In this document: positions 1 through 8,124 of the stretch, piece by piece
Layout of the letters: every line of letters starts with the position of its first letter
Numbering within the stretch: the stretch's first letter is position 1
From: JAPPFW01 sp965231815
GTDB lineage: Bacteria; Actinomycetota; Acidimicrobiia; Spongiisociales; Spongiisociaceae
Assembly: GCA_965231815.1 (NCBI GenBank)
Contig: OZ246890.1
Coordinates: 4,018,866 to 4,082,865, forward strand
Length of the DNA: 64,000 bases
Direction: 5' to 3'
Notes under the pieces: model-generated
Databases searched by the model: none
Told to the model about the DNA's origin: nothing
Seen by the model: the letters and a program-made list of their open reading frames with translations, nothing else
Position numbers and translations under genes: made by a program

Positions 1-1142
1 GAGGCCTCGGTCACCCGGAACGAGCACCGGTAGGCCACCCCTCCGGGCGCCTTGTTGGTGTAGGCGCCCTTGGCGGTTACATGGGCGGCCGGGAAGTCGT
101 AACTCCCCGTACATATGTGGAACAGACCGGCCCGGAACTTGCTGGGCTGCGCATCCGAGAAGAAGGCGCCCTGATCCGAGAGGATGTCGGCTCGCATAGC
201 CGTTATCCGGTTATCGCTGTCCAGCGCCAACTCGGCGTGCATATGAAAATCACGGGCGAACCCGGTGGAAATAAGGTTCTCGGTACGGCTCTCGACCCAT
301 TTCACCGGCTTGCCGATCAGGAGCGAAGCGGCGGTGGCCACTACGTACCCGGGATAGACCGGAACCTTGTTGCCAAAACCACCTCCGATGTCGCGGGTGA
401 CGATGCGTATCTTCTCCTCGGGCAGCCCGGCCACTAGAGCGAAAACGGTCCTGATAGCGTGGGGTGCCTGGCTGGTCATGTAGATGGTGCACTGACCGGT
501 GATCGAGTTGACATCCGCCACCACTCCACAGGTCTCCAGCGGGGCCGGATGGGAACGCGGGTAGTGGGTGTCCAGGCTGACAACCCTGGCCGCCGACGCG
601 AAGGCGGCGTCGGTGGAGTGTTGGTCTCCCGCTGCCCAGGTGTATGCGACATTGTCGGTCTTGTCTTCCTTGTCGTCGCGGATCAGCGTATCGGTCGACA
701 GGGACTGCTGGGGGGTGGTGATCGCCTCCAGCATCTCGTAGTCGACGTCTATCAGCTGCAACGCATCACGGGCGATGTAGGGGTGGGTTGCGATGACCGC
801 CGCTACTTCCTGCCCCTGAAAACGGACCTTGTCGGTGGCCAGAACCGCCTGAGTGTCACCCGAGAGGGTCGGCATCCAGGCCAAGCCATGTGCGGCCAAG
901 GCCTCACCGGTGACCACCGCCAGCACTCCGTCAAGTTCCATGGCCGCCGAAGAGTCGATGGAGTTGATGCGGGCATGCGCCACCGGGGACCGCAGTATGG
1001 CCATGTGGAGCATTCCTGGAAGGGTCAGATCATCCAGATAGTTTCCTGCCCCCCGGATGAAGCGGTCGTCTTCCTTACGCAGAACGGAATGGCCGACACC
1101 GCCCACCTCCGGGCTGGTCTGTGGTTCGTGAACAACGGTCAT
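1..1142 (-). CDS. Molybdenum hydroxylase large subunit, CoxL/xanthine dehydrogenase type (partial)
   Basis: Only the N-terminal 380 codons are present; the gene runs off the left edge. The ATG lies 2 bp after the stop of the small-subunit gene, with a GGAGAGGAG ribosome site inside that gene's end. The N-terminus reads as this family does: a GGVGHSVLRKEDDRFIRG stretch, then a 'YLDDL..PGMLHMAILRSPVAHARI' type region (residues ~35-60). In the family this subunit carries the molybdopterin-cytosine-dinucleotide cofactor and oxidises CO, purines, aldehydes or other small molecules. The active-site loop that would separate true CO dehydrogenase (AYXCSFR) from other hydroxylases lies at or beyond the edge, so the substrate cannot be assigned. 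The gene order M-S-L matches coxMSL operons. Confidence 0.9.
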   Translation of the reverse strand, partial: MTVVHEPQTSPEVGGVGHSVLRKEDDRFIRGAGNYLDDLTLPGMLHMAILRSPVAHARINSIDSSAAMELDGVLAVVTGEALAAHGLAWMPTLSGDTQAVLATDKVRFQGQEVAAVIATHPYIARDALQLIDVDYEMLEAITTPQQSLSTDTLIRDDKEDKTDNVAYTWAAGDQHSTDAAFASAARVVSLDTHYPRSHPAPLETCGVVADVNSITGQCTIYMTSQAPHAIRTVFALVAGLPEEKIRIVTRDIGGGFGNKVPVYPGYVVATAASLLIGKPVKWVESRTENLISTGFARDFHMHAELALDSDNRITAMRADILSDQGAFFSDAQPSKFRAGLFHICTGSYDFPAAHVTAKGAYTNKAPGGVAYRCSFRVTEA

Positions 1143-1144
1143 AC

Positions 1145-1603
1145 TCAGCTCTCCTCTCCGCCGGCCGCCTGGATGGCGGTAACGATGTTCATGTAACCCG
1201 TGCAGCGACAGATATTCCCGGAGATGGCCCAGCGGACGTCATCGTCGGAGGGGTCCGGATTGTCCTCCAGCAGTGCCACGCCTACCAGCATCATTCCCGG
1301 TGTGCAGAACCCGCATTGGAGGCCATGGTGTTTCTTGAACGACTCCTGGATCGGATGGATCCCCCCGTCCGCCAGCCCTTCCACTGTGGTCAGAGCCTTC
1401 CCGTCGGCCTGCACCGCGAACATGGTGCAGGACTTGACCGGCTTGCCGTCGTACAACACCGTGCAGGCCCCGCACGAAGTGGTGTCACACCCGATATGGG
1501 TCCCGGTCAAGCCGAGATCGGTGCGTATGAAGTCAACCAGCAGGCGGCGGGGCTCTACGTCCCTCATCTCGCTGGTCCCGTTGACGGTGGTGGTGATCTC
1601 CAT
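1145..1603 (-). CDS. Molybdenum hydroxylase small subunit, [2Fe-2S] protein (CoxS-like)
   Basis: This 152-residue protein passes electrons from the molybdenum site to FAD. It has the standard two-cluster layout: a plant-ferredoxin-type motif CDTTSCGACTV..C near residues 39-59, and a C-terminal helical cluster with QCGFCTPGMM (around 97) and NICRCTGY (around 130). All eight expected cysteines are visible. Its ATG overlaps the stop of the FAD-subunit gene by one base (TGATG), indicating translational coupling. The large-subunit gene follows 2 bp later. Length and motifs are ordinary for the family. Confidence 0.95.
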   Translation of the reverse strand: MEITTTVNGTSEMRDVEPRRLLVDFIRTDLGLTGTHIGCDTTSCGACTVLYDGKPVKSCTMFAVQADGKALTTVEGLADGGIHPIQESFKKHHGLQCGFCTPGMMLVGVALLEDNPDPSDDDVRWAISGNICRCTGYMNIVTAIQAAGGEES

Positions 1604-2478
1604 CAGCCCTCCCCTCGTGCCTGTACCAGGGCTTGAGCGAAGCCCCGCCGGGTGTATTCGGCGACCACCGCCCGCTTGTACTCGGCGGGGCCTCTCACGT
1701 TGCTGTCGGGATCGCAGGTCCGGGCTGCTATCTCAGCCGCCTCGGCGAACAGTCCCGCTCCGGGTTCCTGGCCGACCATCATCGCCTCAGCCTCCGTTAC
1801 TTTCAGGTTGTGGCCGTGGACCGCGGTAAGCCCCAATCCGGCCTCGGCAATGTTCCCTGCATCATCAAGGACAAGGTGGGTGGCGACGCCTACGGTGGCG
1901 TAGTCACCGATCTTCCGCTCCAGCTTAAGGTAGACCCCTCCGGCCGGTCCCCCGTACTTGGGAACCCTTACCTCGGTGACCATCTCCCCCTCCTCCAGGG
2001 CGTTGGTAAAGAAGTCCACCACAAAGTCGGCGATGGGGATGATCCTGCGGCCCGAAACCGAGTCGGCTACCACCGCGGCCCCTACCGCCAGCATCACCGA
2101 GTTCCAGTCGCCTTCGGGATCGCAGTGGGCGACCGAACCGCATAGCGTGCCCCGGTTGCGGACCAGCGGATCCGAAATCCAGGGAGCGGCCGACGCCATT
2201 GTGTGGTTGCTGCGGGCGACCAGGTCCGAACCGGCCACGTCGGCGTGCCTGGCAAGGGCGCCGACCGCCAGATGGCCGTTCTCTTCACGAATATATGACA
2301 GCTCCGCCACACCGTTGATGTCGACGAGATGGCCGGGGTCGGCCAGCCGAAGCTTCATCATCGGGATGAGGCTTTGGCCTCCGGCAAGAACCCTACCCTC
2401 GTCCCCCAACTCCGCGAGGGTAGCCAGCCCCTCGTCGAGCGTCCGGGGAGCCGAGTAGTCGAATGAAGATGGGTACAC
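1603..2478 (-). CDS. Molybdenum hydroxylase medium subunit, FAD-binding (CoxM-like)
   Basis: This 291-residue subunit binds FAD and reduces the final acceptor. It shows the family's FAD loop AGGQSLIPMMKLRLA (residues ~32-46). The second FAD loop is NRGTLCGSVAHCDPEGD (~107-123), where most relatives have IGGS; here it is LCGS. The start is GTG with GGAGG a few bases upstream. It is first in the M-S-L operon and overlaps the next gene by one base. The 2479-2702 gap before the next gene upstream holds its promoter region, but no strong box is evident. Confidence 0.93.
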   Translation of the reverse strand: MYPSSFDYSAPRTLDEGLATLAELGDEGRVLAGGQSLIPMMKLRLADPGHLVDINGVAELSYIREENGHLAVGALARHADVAGSDLVARSNHTMASAAPWISDPLVRNRGTLCGSVAHCDPEGDWNSVMLAVGAAVVADSVSGRRIIPIADFVVDFFTNALEEGEMVTEVRVPKYGGPAGGVYLKLERKIGDYATVGVATHLVLDDAGNIAEAGLGLTAVHGHNLKVTEAEAMMVGQEPGAGLFAEAAEIAARTCDPDSNVRGPAEYKRAVVAEYTRRGFAQALVQARGEG

Positions 2479-2702
2479 CGAACTGACCTCCTCGTTTCCT
2501 TACCTTCTTATACCACCCACAGGGCGGACTTCGGCGGAACCTTGGCAACTTTTGACAAATAAACAGGTACGGGAGGCATGTTCAGAGTTCTCGGCGACCT
2601 TCTCGACACCCACGTAAGGACTCCACCTATGCAACAGTGGCCCGATAATGCAGCCTTGATCGTTGACGCGAGTCGATGGCGGGGATGGGTGAGGAATCGG
2701 GG

Positions 2703-3683
2703 TTAGAGACTACGCAGCTCGGGCAGTACTTCCTTGCCGATCATCTCGATGGTCCTCTCGGGATTCATGCTCGCCACCTGAATCGACACGTAGTCCGCCC
2801 CGATTTCCTGAACGAGGGGTCGGTAGGTCTCGATGAGCCCCTCCACCCCATCCACGATGGTGTACTTGCCGAGAACCTCCTGGCGGTCCAACTCGTCTGC
2901 CCGGATCCGCAACGTCATCGGATCGACGGCCTGGAGCCGGCCCGGCGCTCGGAGCCCTCTCATCGAAGCTACCGCGCCCCAGGCCTCATCTTCGTCGGCG
3001 GCCAGAATGCACCAGCGGGTCGCCATCACTGTGAGGAGCGCTCCCGGTCTCTCCTTCGAAGCTGCCCGGAAAGGACCGATTATCCGATCAAGAGTGTCAG
3101 ACGGGTCCTTCACCGACGTGATAAGCCCGTCGGCGTGCTTACCCGCGAACGCCGCCGATTTCGGACCCCCCGCCGCCATCCAGATCGGTACGGTGGAAAG
3201 TGGAGGGCTGTATAACCTGGCTTTGTCGGCTACGTAGTAGTCGCCTTCGAAATCAAGCTTCTCGCCGCCGAGTAGCCGGTGCATGATCTCGAGAGCCTCG
3301 GTCATTCTGGCGATTCGCTCCTTGTAACCGGGGAACCGGAACCCCATCGGACCCTCATTGATGTTCTCGCCGGTCCCCACACCGAGGGCGAAACGACCGT
3401 CGCTCAGACGGTCCACCGTGGCGGACATCTGTGCAACCAGGGCGGGGTGGTAGTGGAAGAGCGGGCAGGTGACGCTGGTTGCCAACTCGACCGAATCGGT
3501 CCGGGCCGCCACCGCCCCCAACCAAGCCCATACGAACGCGGACGCCGACTCGTCATCGACCCACGGGTGGAAATGATCTGAACCGAAGACCGCATCGAAA
3601 CCGGATTGCTCGGCCAGCACCGCTTGGTCGGCCAGCCGCTCGGGTTGGTAAGACTCGTGACTGCACAACCATCCGAACTTCAT
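2703..3683 (-). CDS. LLM-class F420-dependent oxidoreductase (Fgd-like TIM barrel)
   Basis: The 326-residue protein belongs to the luciferase-like F420-dependent superfamily, closest in feel to the F420-dependent glucose-6-phosphate dehydrogenase-like branch. It begins MKFGWLCSHE, followed by a GSDHFHPW motif (~residue 35-42). Further family blocks are TSVTCPLFHYHPA and GRFALGVGTGENINE (~95-110). Such enzymes transfer hydride between a substrate and the deazaflavin F420 in the cytoplasm. The substrate is unknown. It stands alone on the minus strand between the cox-like operon and ppdK. Its presence implies that the host makes F420, a common actinobacterial trait. Confidence 0.85.
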   Translation of the reverse strand: MKFGWLCSHESYQPERLADQAVLAEQSGFDAVFGSDHFHPWVDDESASAFVWAWLGAVAARTDSVELATSVTCPLFHYHPALVAQMSATVDRLSDGRFALGVGTGENINEGPMGFRFPGYKERIARMTEALEIMHRLLGGEKLDFEGDYYVADKARLYSPPLSTVPIWMAAGGPKSAAFAGKHADGLITSVKDPSDTLDRIIGPFRAASKERPGALLTVMATRWCILAADEDEAWGAVASMRGLRAPGRLQAVDPMTLRIRADELDRQEVLGKYTIVDGVEGLIETYRPLVQEIGADYVSIQVASMNPERTIEMIGKEVLPELRSL

Positions 3684-3892
3684 CGATCCATCCTCCCGAG
3701 GGGTTCAGCTAGCCGGCCGATTCTTCGTTACATGGCTGACTAGCAAGCATCGGTTCGATAATACAGCAGCGGATGAGGACGTGGATCGGATACCGCGTGC
3801 CGCCGATACCACCGCATCCGGCCCTTCTGCTCTCCCCGAGCCCGGCTGACCTGAGTGACCAAGCCTGGTGGGCCGAGGGCTTCGGGTGTGAG

Positions 3893-6523
3893 TCAGTTCC
3901 CGTTGGCCGGGATCGGTCCGTGGCGGATGGCCGCTTGGGCGGCTGCCAGACGGGCGCCGGGTATGCGCGGAGGGCTCATGGAAACGTAGTCGAGCCCTAC
4001 CCGGTGGCAGAAGTCGATGCTGTCCGGGTCACCCCCGTGCTCACCACACAGTCCGAGGGTAAGATCGGGGCGGGTTGCCCGCCCGCTTTCCGTTGCCCAT
4101 TTGACCAGCTGTCCGACCCCATCCTCGTCCAGCGACTGGAAGGGATTGCGCGGCAGGACACCGTCAGCCAGATAGGTGTTCAGGAAGCGCGCCTCCGCAT
4201 CATCCCGGCTGAGACCGAATGTGGTCTGGGTAAGGTCGTTGGTTCCGAACGAAAAGAACTCTGAAATACGCGCCAGTTGACCTGCAAGCAGGGCGGCACG
4301 CGGAAGCTCCACCATGTTCCCCAGCTTCACCGGCCTGTCAATACCGAATGCCTCCTGCTCCTCGGCAAGCATCACCGCCACCCGTTCCATTTCCTCCGGA
4401 TCGACTACCAGGGGCACCATGATCTCGAGTATCGGATCCGCCCCCGCCTCCAATCGGCGGCGAATCGCCCTCAGAGCGGCCCGGATCTGCACCCGATACA
4501 GAGAGGGACGGATCAGCCCGAGTCGAACTCCCCGGAGACCCAGCATGGGATTGGCCTCCTCCCAACTTCCGACCACTTCCATCATGCGCTCCACCTCGGC
4601 TGTGGATTCGCCCTTTTCCCTAAGCTCGTCGTACTGGTCGCGGAGGCCCCAACGATCGGGAAGAAACTCGTGCAGGGGAGGATCCAGCAACCGAACCACC
4701 ACCGGCTTGCCGTCCATCGCTTCTAGGAGGGCCGTATAGTCATCGGCCTGCAGATCCTGCAGCTCGTTCAAGGCCGCTCGACCCCCCTGATCCATGATGA
4801 TGCGCCGTACCACCGGGAGCCGATCCCCCATAAACATGTGCTCGGTTCTGGCCAGGCCGATCCCCTCGGCCCCGAGCTCAGCCGCCCGGGCGGCGTCCTT
4901 ACCGGTGTCGGCATTGGCCCATATCCCCAAGTGCCGGGTTTCGTCAGCCCACTCCAGCAATGTCAGCATCTCCGGAGGCGGGGACGGGGCCACCAACTCG
5001 ACTTCGCCGATATAGACCCGGCCATTGGTGCCGTCGATGGCTATCGTGTCTCCTTCCATTACCCGTACACCCTGCGGCGCGGTGAAGAATCCCTGCTCGG
5101 CGTTGACGAGCATCCCGACCGCGCCGGTCACCGCCGGGGTTCCCATCGCCCTAGCCACTACCGCTGCATGGCTGGTCTTGCCGCCGTGGCTCGTCAGGAT
5201 TCCCTCGGATGCGAACATCCCGTCAATATCGTCGGGGGTGGTCTCCCACCTCACCAGGATCACGGGAATACCCTGATCAGCCCATTCCAGCGCCTTCGGG
5301 ACGCCGAAAACGGCTCTCCCCATAGCTGCGCCGGGAGACGACTCCAAGCCGAAGAAGACCGGAGGCGGAGACTCGTCCTCGTTGACACGCGGTACCAGCA
5401 GCTGTTCCAATTGGGTGGGCTCCACCCTCATCAGAGCGGTGTCCCGATCGATCAAGCCCTCATCCACCATCTCCACCGCGGTCCTGATAGCCGCCGCCGC
5501 GGAACGCTTCCCGACCCGTGTCTGGAGAATCCAGAGCTTTCCCCTCTCGACGGTGAACTCGATATCGCACATGTCCGAGTAGGCGGACTCCAGCAAGTCG
5601 CCCACTTCTCTAAGCTCCTCGTGCACCTGAGGATCGGTATCGGCGAGGGTGGAAATGGGCTGAGTCCGGCGTATCCCCGCCACCACGTCCTCACCCTGGG
5701 CATTTGCCAGGTAGTCCCCGAACATTCTCTTCTTGCCGGTAGCGGGGTCACGGGTGAAGAACACTCCGGTACCCGAATCGACGCCGAGGTTTCCGAAGAC
5801 CATCATCTGGATATTGCAGGCCGTACCCAGGTGGTGGGAAATATCGTTAAGCCGCCGGTAGCTGTATGCGCGAGGAGAGTTCCAAGACTCGAACACCGCT
5901 TGTATGGAGGTTCGCAGTTGTTCGAGGGGATCTGACGGTATCTCGTGGCGCTGAGCCTCCAGAACCATTCTGAATCGCCGGACTGCCTCCACCAGATCGG
6001 ATATGGGGAGCCTGGAGTCCTCGGTCACGTTCCGTCCGTCACGTAGATCGGCCATGACCCGTTCAAAATCATCGCGATCCATCCCCAAGACGACTCCCCC
6101 ATAGGTCTGAATCAACCGCCGGTAGGCGTCCCACGCAAAGCGGGCATCGGCAGACCACATCGTCAGTTCGGAAACCACCGAATGGTTAGCCCCGAGGTTC
6201 AATACCGTGTCCATCATGCCGGGCATGGAGAACTTGGCGCCTGAGCGGGCCGACAGGAGTAGCGGGGATGCCCCTATCCCCCCGAAGTGACGTCCGGTCT
6301 GCTCCTCGATTGTTGCCAGGGCTGCATCCACCTGCGACCAGAGCTCGGGAGGAACTCGACCATTCTCCAGGAAGTAACGGCAGGCGGCGGTAGTGATGGT
6401 GAACCCCGGAGGCACCGATAGGCCCATCTCCACCATCCTCGCCAACCCGGCGCCTTTACCACCAAGGAGGTCGACATCCTGGGGATCGGCTTCATCGAAC
6501 CCGAAAACGTACTTCTTGCTCAT
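3893..6523 (-). CDS. ppdK: Pyruvate, phosphate dikinase
   Basis: This 876-residue enzyme interconverts pyruvate, ATP and phosphate with phosphoenolpyruvate, AMP and pyrophosphate. The N-terminal ATP-grasp domain starts at GGKGAGLARM. The central phospho-histidine domain has GGKTSHAAVVARAMG (catalytic His). The C-terminal TIM barrel has FSFGTNDLTQ and LCGEHGGDP, which contains the catalytic Cys. I start at the MSKKYVFGF codon at 6523, preceded by a weak GAGAG; the 16 upstream in-frame codons look non-coding and make the protein longer than relatives. A 112-bp miniature transposon lies 54 bp upstream of the ATG and may be part of its leader. Confidence 0.96.
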   Translation of the reverse strand: MSKKYVFGFDEADPQDVDLLGGKGAGLARMVEMGLSVPPGFTITTAACRYFLENGRVPPELWSQVDAALATIEEQTGRHFGGIGASPLLLSARSGAKFSMPGMMDTVLNLGANHSVVSELTMWSADARFAWDAYRRLIQTYGGVVLGMDRDDFERVMADLRDGRNVTEDSRLPISDLVEAVRRFRMVLEAQRHEIPSDPLEQLRTSIQAVFESWNSPRAYSYRRLNDISHHLGTACNIQMMVFGNLGVDSGTGVFFTRDPATGKKRMFGDYLANAQGEDVVAGIRRTQPISTLADTDPQVHEELREVGDLLESAYSDMCDIEFTVERGKLWILQTRVGKRSAAAAIRTAVEMVDEGLIDRDTALMRVEPTQLEQLLVPRVNEDESPPPVFFGLESSPGAAMGRAVFGVPKALEWADQGIPVILVRWETTPDDIDGMFASEGILTSHGGKTSHAAVVARAMGTPAVTGAVGMLVNAEQGFFTAPQGVRVMEGDTIAIDGTNGRVYIGEVELVAPSPPPEMLTLLEWADETRHLGIWANADTGKDAARAAELGAEGIGLARTEHMFMGDRLPVVRRIIMDQGGRAALNELQDLQADDYTALLEAMDGKPVVVRLLDPPLHEFLPDRWGLRDQYDELREKGESTAEVERMMEVVGSWEEANPMLGLRGVRLGLIRPSLYRVQIRAALRAIRRRLEAGADPILEIMVPLVVDPEEMERVAVMLAEEQEAFGIDRPVKLGNMVELPRAALLAGQLARISEFFSFGTNDLTQTTFGLSRDDAEARFLNTYLADGVLPRNPFQSLDEDGVGQLVKWATESGRATRPDLTLGLCGEHGGDPDSIDFCHRVGLDYVSMSPPRIPGARLAAAQAAIRHGPIPANGN

Positions 6524-6577
6524 CGATCTCTCACAATTCGGGGCATAGACGGCACAACCGCGGCAACCCATGTTCTA

Positions 6578-6689
6578 GGAGGGTGCTGAGAAACCCCGTA
6601 CAAAGGGGTTCACCCGCTAACCCATAACTCTCTGACCAGGCGGTTTGCCGACCACCTAACCCCGCAAGATTCGTTTTTCAGGACCCTCC
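6578..6689. mobile_element. Miniature inverted-repeat element, copy 1 (112 bp)
   Basis: This 112-bp non-coding element is flanked by TA on both sides (6576-6577 and 6690-6691). Its ends are imperfect inverted repeats: GGAGGGTGCTGAGAA at the left, and GGAGGGTCCTGAAAA read inward from the right. It differs at about 7 positions from the copy at 13468-13579. An internal hairpin AACCCC-(7 nt)-GGGGTT lies at 6592-6610. It lies 54 bp upstream of ppdK. It encodes no protein, so it must be mobilised by a transposase elsewhere. TA duplication suggests the IS630/Tc1-mariner group, which is an inference. Confidence 0.85.
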
Positions 6690-6691
6690 TA

Positions 6692-6949
6692 GGAGGCCTG
6701 CTCCGGGGCAGCCGTCACGCAAATATCACGCACCATCCGGATACCCCGGTCGAGACACGCGTCCGGGAGTCACGGTAGGAAAACCTTACTCGTTAGGAAG
6801 GGGTCAAGAGACTTTGAAAAAGGAGAATCACAGCCTTGGCGTCGCCGTCCGCCATCCTTTCGCAGCCTGTCGACTCTCCTATGAATCGAAATACGAGGAC
6901 CAGCCGATCGCTATCCTTCCATAGGTAGTTATCAGTGGTTATCAGAGGG
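6692..6949. other. Intergenic region between divergent ppdK and the small membrane-protein gene
   Basis: No gene is evident. It presumably holds the ppdK promoter, now separated from ppdK by the miniature element. Near its right end the octamer GTTATCAG occurs twice, about 10 bp apart (roughly 6928-6945), just upstream of the promoter of the next gene. This could be an operator half-site pair. Confidence 0.4.
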
Positions 6950-6978
6950 TTGGCAGTATAAACGGGCTAGGTTATACT
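6950..6978 (+). promoter_or_regulatory. Sigma70-type promoter for a leaderless transcript
   Basis: TTGGCA (6950-6955) and TATACT (6973-6978) are separated by 17 bp. The ATG of the next gene begins 6 nt after the -10 box, so the transcription start should coincide with the start codon. No Shine-Dalgarno sequence is present. This is the clearest promoter in the window. Confidence 0.75.
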
Positions 6979-6984
6979 CTTGAC

Positions 6985-7272
6985 ATGGAATGGCTCACAC
7001 TCTGGATCAACCCGGCAGCTCTCCTAGCGATCGCAACGTTCCTATGGCGCTCTCAAACCAGAAAATTCGATCTGATCGACAAACGATTCGACCAGGTTGA
7101 CAAACGATTCGATCTGATCGACAAACGATTCGACCAGGTTGACAAACGATTCGAACGCGCAGAAAAGCAACACCAAGACCTTGCCCGCGAGGTCATAGCC
7201 AACGGTAAGAACATCGCGCGAATCCAAGGACGGCACGAAGGGCACCTCCACGACCAGGTCACCGCGGTCTGA
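6985..7272 (+). CDS. Small membrane-anchored coiled-coil protein with tandem repeats
   Basis: This 95-residue protein has an N-terminal hydrophobic segment (about residues 3-20) followed by a heptad-like coiled coil. The unit KRFDLIDKRFDQVD repeats twice, then degenerates (residues ~27-58). The DNA repeat unit is 42 bp and nearly identical between copies, so copy number could vary by slippage. I do not recognise a named family beyond the general resemblance to short hemolysin-XhlA or DUF-type coiled-coil membrane proteins. The function is unknown. It is transcribed alone from a strong leaderless-type promoter. Confidence 0.7.
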   Translation: MEWLTLWINPAALLAIATFLWRSQTRKFDLIDKRFDQVDKRFDLIDKRFDQVDKRFERAEKQHQDLAREVIANGKNIARIQGRHEGHLHDQVTAV

Positions 7273-7368
7273 CCGCCAACCACCCTTCCCCATCCCACTA
7301 CAGTCATATCGTTGGTGGATTGGCACCATAGCGGAAGTCGTAAATCGGAAGTCTATCCTTCCAAGCAA

Positions 7369-8124
7369 ATGGTTGACTACCGAACTGTACAGGATCGCTT
7401 CACCACCGACCTACCCCACCCGCGCCGGGTTCTGGCGGTAGGAGCTCACCCCGACGATGTCGAATTCGGCGCCGGCGCCACCCTCGCCAAGTGGGCGGCG
7501 GATGGCGCCCGGGTGACGGTGCTGGTCCTAACCGACGGGTCCAAGGGCTCGTGGGATCCATCCGTATCCCCGGAAGACTTGGCAAGTACCAGATCCGAAG
7601 AGCAACAGCAGGCCATCACCGCCCTCGGCGCAACCGAAACCTTCAACCTCGGGTACATTGACGGTGAACTGGAGTACACCATGGAGCTGCGATCCGAGCT
7701 CTGCGCTTGGATTCGCCGACTCCGGCCTGACGTGCTGCTTTCCCACGATCCGTGGCGACGCTACATGCTACATCCCGACCACCGGGCCACCGGATGGGCC
7801 GTTGTCGATGGAGTGGTAGCGGCCCGTGACCACCTGTTCTTCCCCGAGCAGTTGACCGACGGTGCGGAACATCACCGACCGGACACCCTTCTGCTGTGGG
7901 CCGCCGACAGTCCGGATCACCGCGAAGACGTGGACGGCTTCGTGGATTGCAAGGTGGCGGCCCTGCTCGAACACTCCAGCCAGGCCACCACCACCATGGA
8001 CGGAGCAGGCCAAACCAGCCGGTCCACCGAATCCTTCCGGTCGGAAATACACGCCCGGGCCAGAGCCGCAGGCCGACCCGTCGGCCTTAGGGCCGCGGAG
8101 GGGTTCAAGAGGATTACCCCCTAA
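7369..8124 (+). CDS. PIG-L family deacetylase (LmbE/MshB-like)
   Basis: This 251-residue zinc-dependent N-deacetylase has the family metal motifs AHPDDVE (residues 26-32) and HPDHRATG (~residue 143). Family members deacetylate N-acetylglucosaminyl compounds, for example in mycothiol synthesis, or small amide metabolites. I chose the ATG at 7369. A TTG at 7312 would add 19 residues unlike the family. TATCCT lies 9 nt before this ATG, suggesting a leaderless start. The next gene starts immediately after its stop codon, so the two are co-transcribed. Which substrate it uses cannot be told here. Confidence 0.88.
   Translation: MVDYRTVQDRFTTDLPHPRRVLAVGAHPDDVEFGAGATLAKWAADGARVTVLVLTDGSKGSWDPSVSPEDLASTRSEEQQQAITALGATETFNLGYIDGELEYTMELRSELCAWIRRLRPDVLLSHDPWRRYMLHPDHRATGWAVVDGVVAARDHLFFPEQLTDGAEHHRPDTLLLWAADSPDHREDVDGFVDCKVAALLEHSSQATTTMDGAGQTSRSTESFRSEIHARARAAGRPVGLRAAEGFKRITP

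Noticed and set aside
6524..6571. A longer ppdK start adding 16 residues
   Set aside because: The added residues do not match PPDK N-termini, and the internal ATG at 6523 gives normal family length.
6578..6689. Riboswitch in the ppdK leader
   Set aside because: The same sequence occurs at two unrelated sites with transposon-like TA flanks, so a mobile element explains it better.
6985..7272. Short tandem repeats as a CRISPR array
   Set aside because: Two 42-bp units without spacers, in a coding frame; no CRISPR repeats were seen anywhere in the window.
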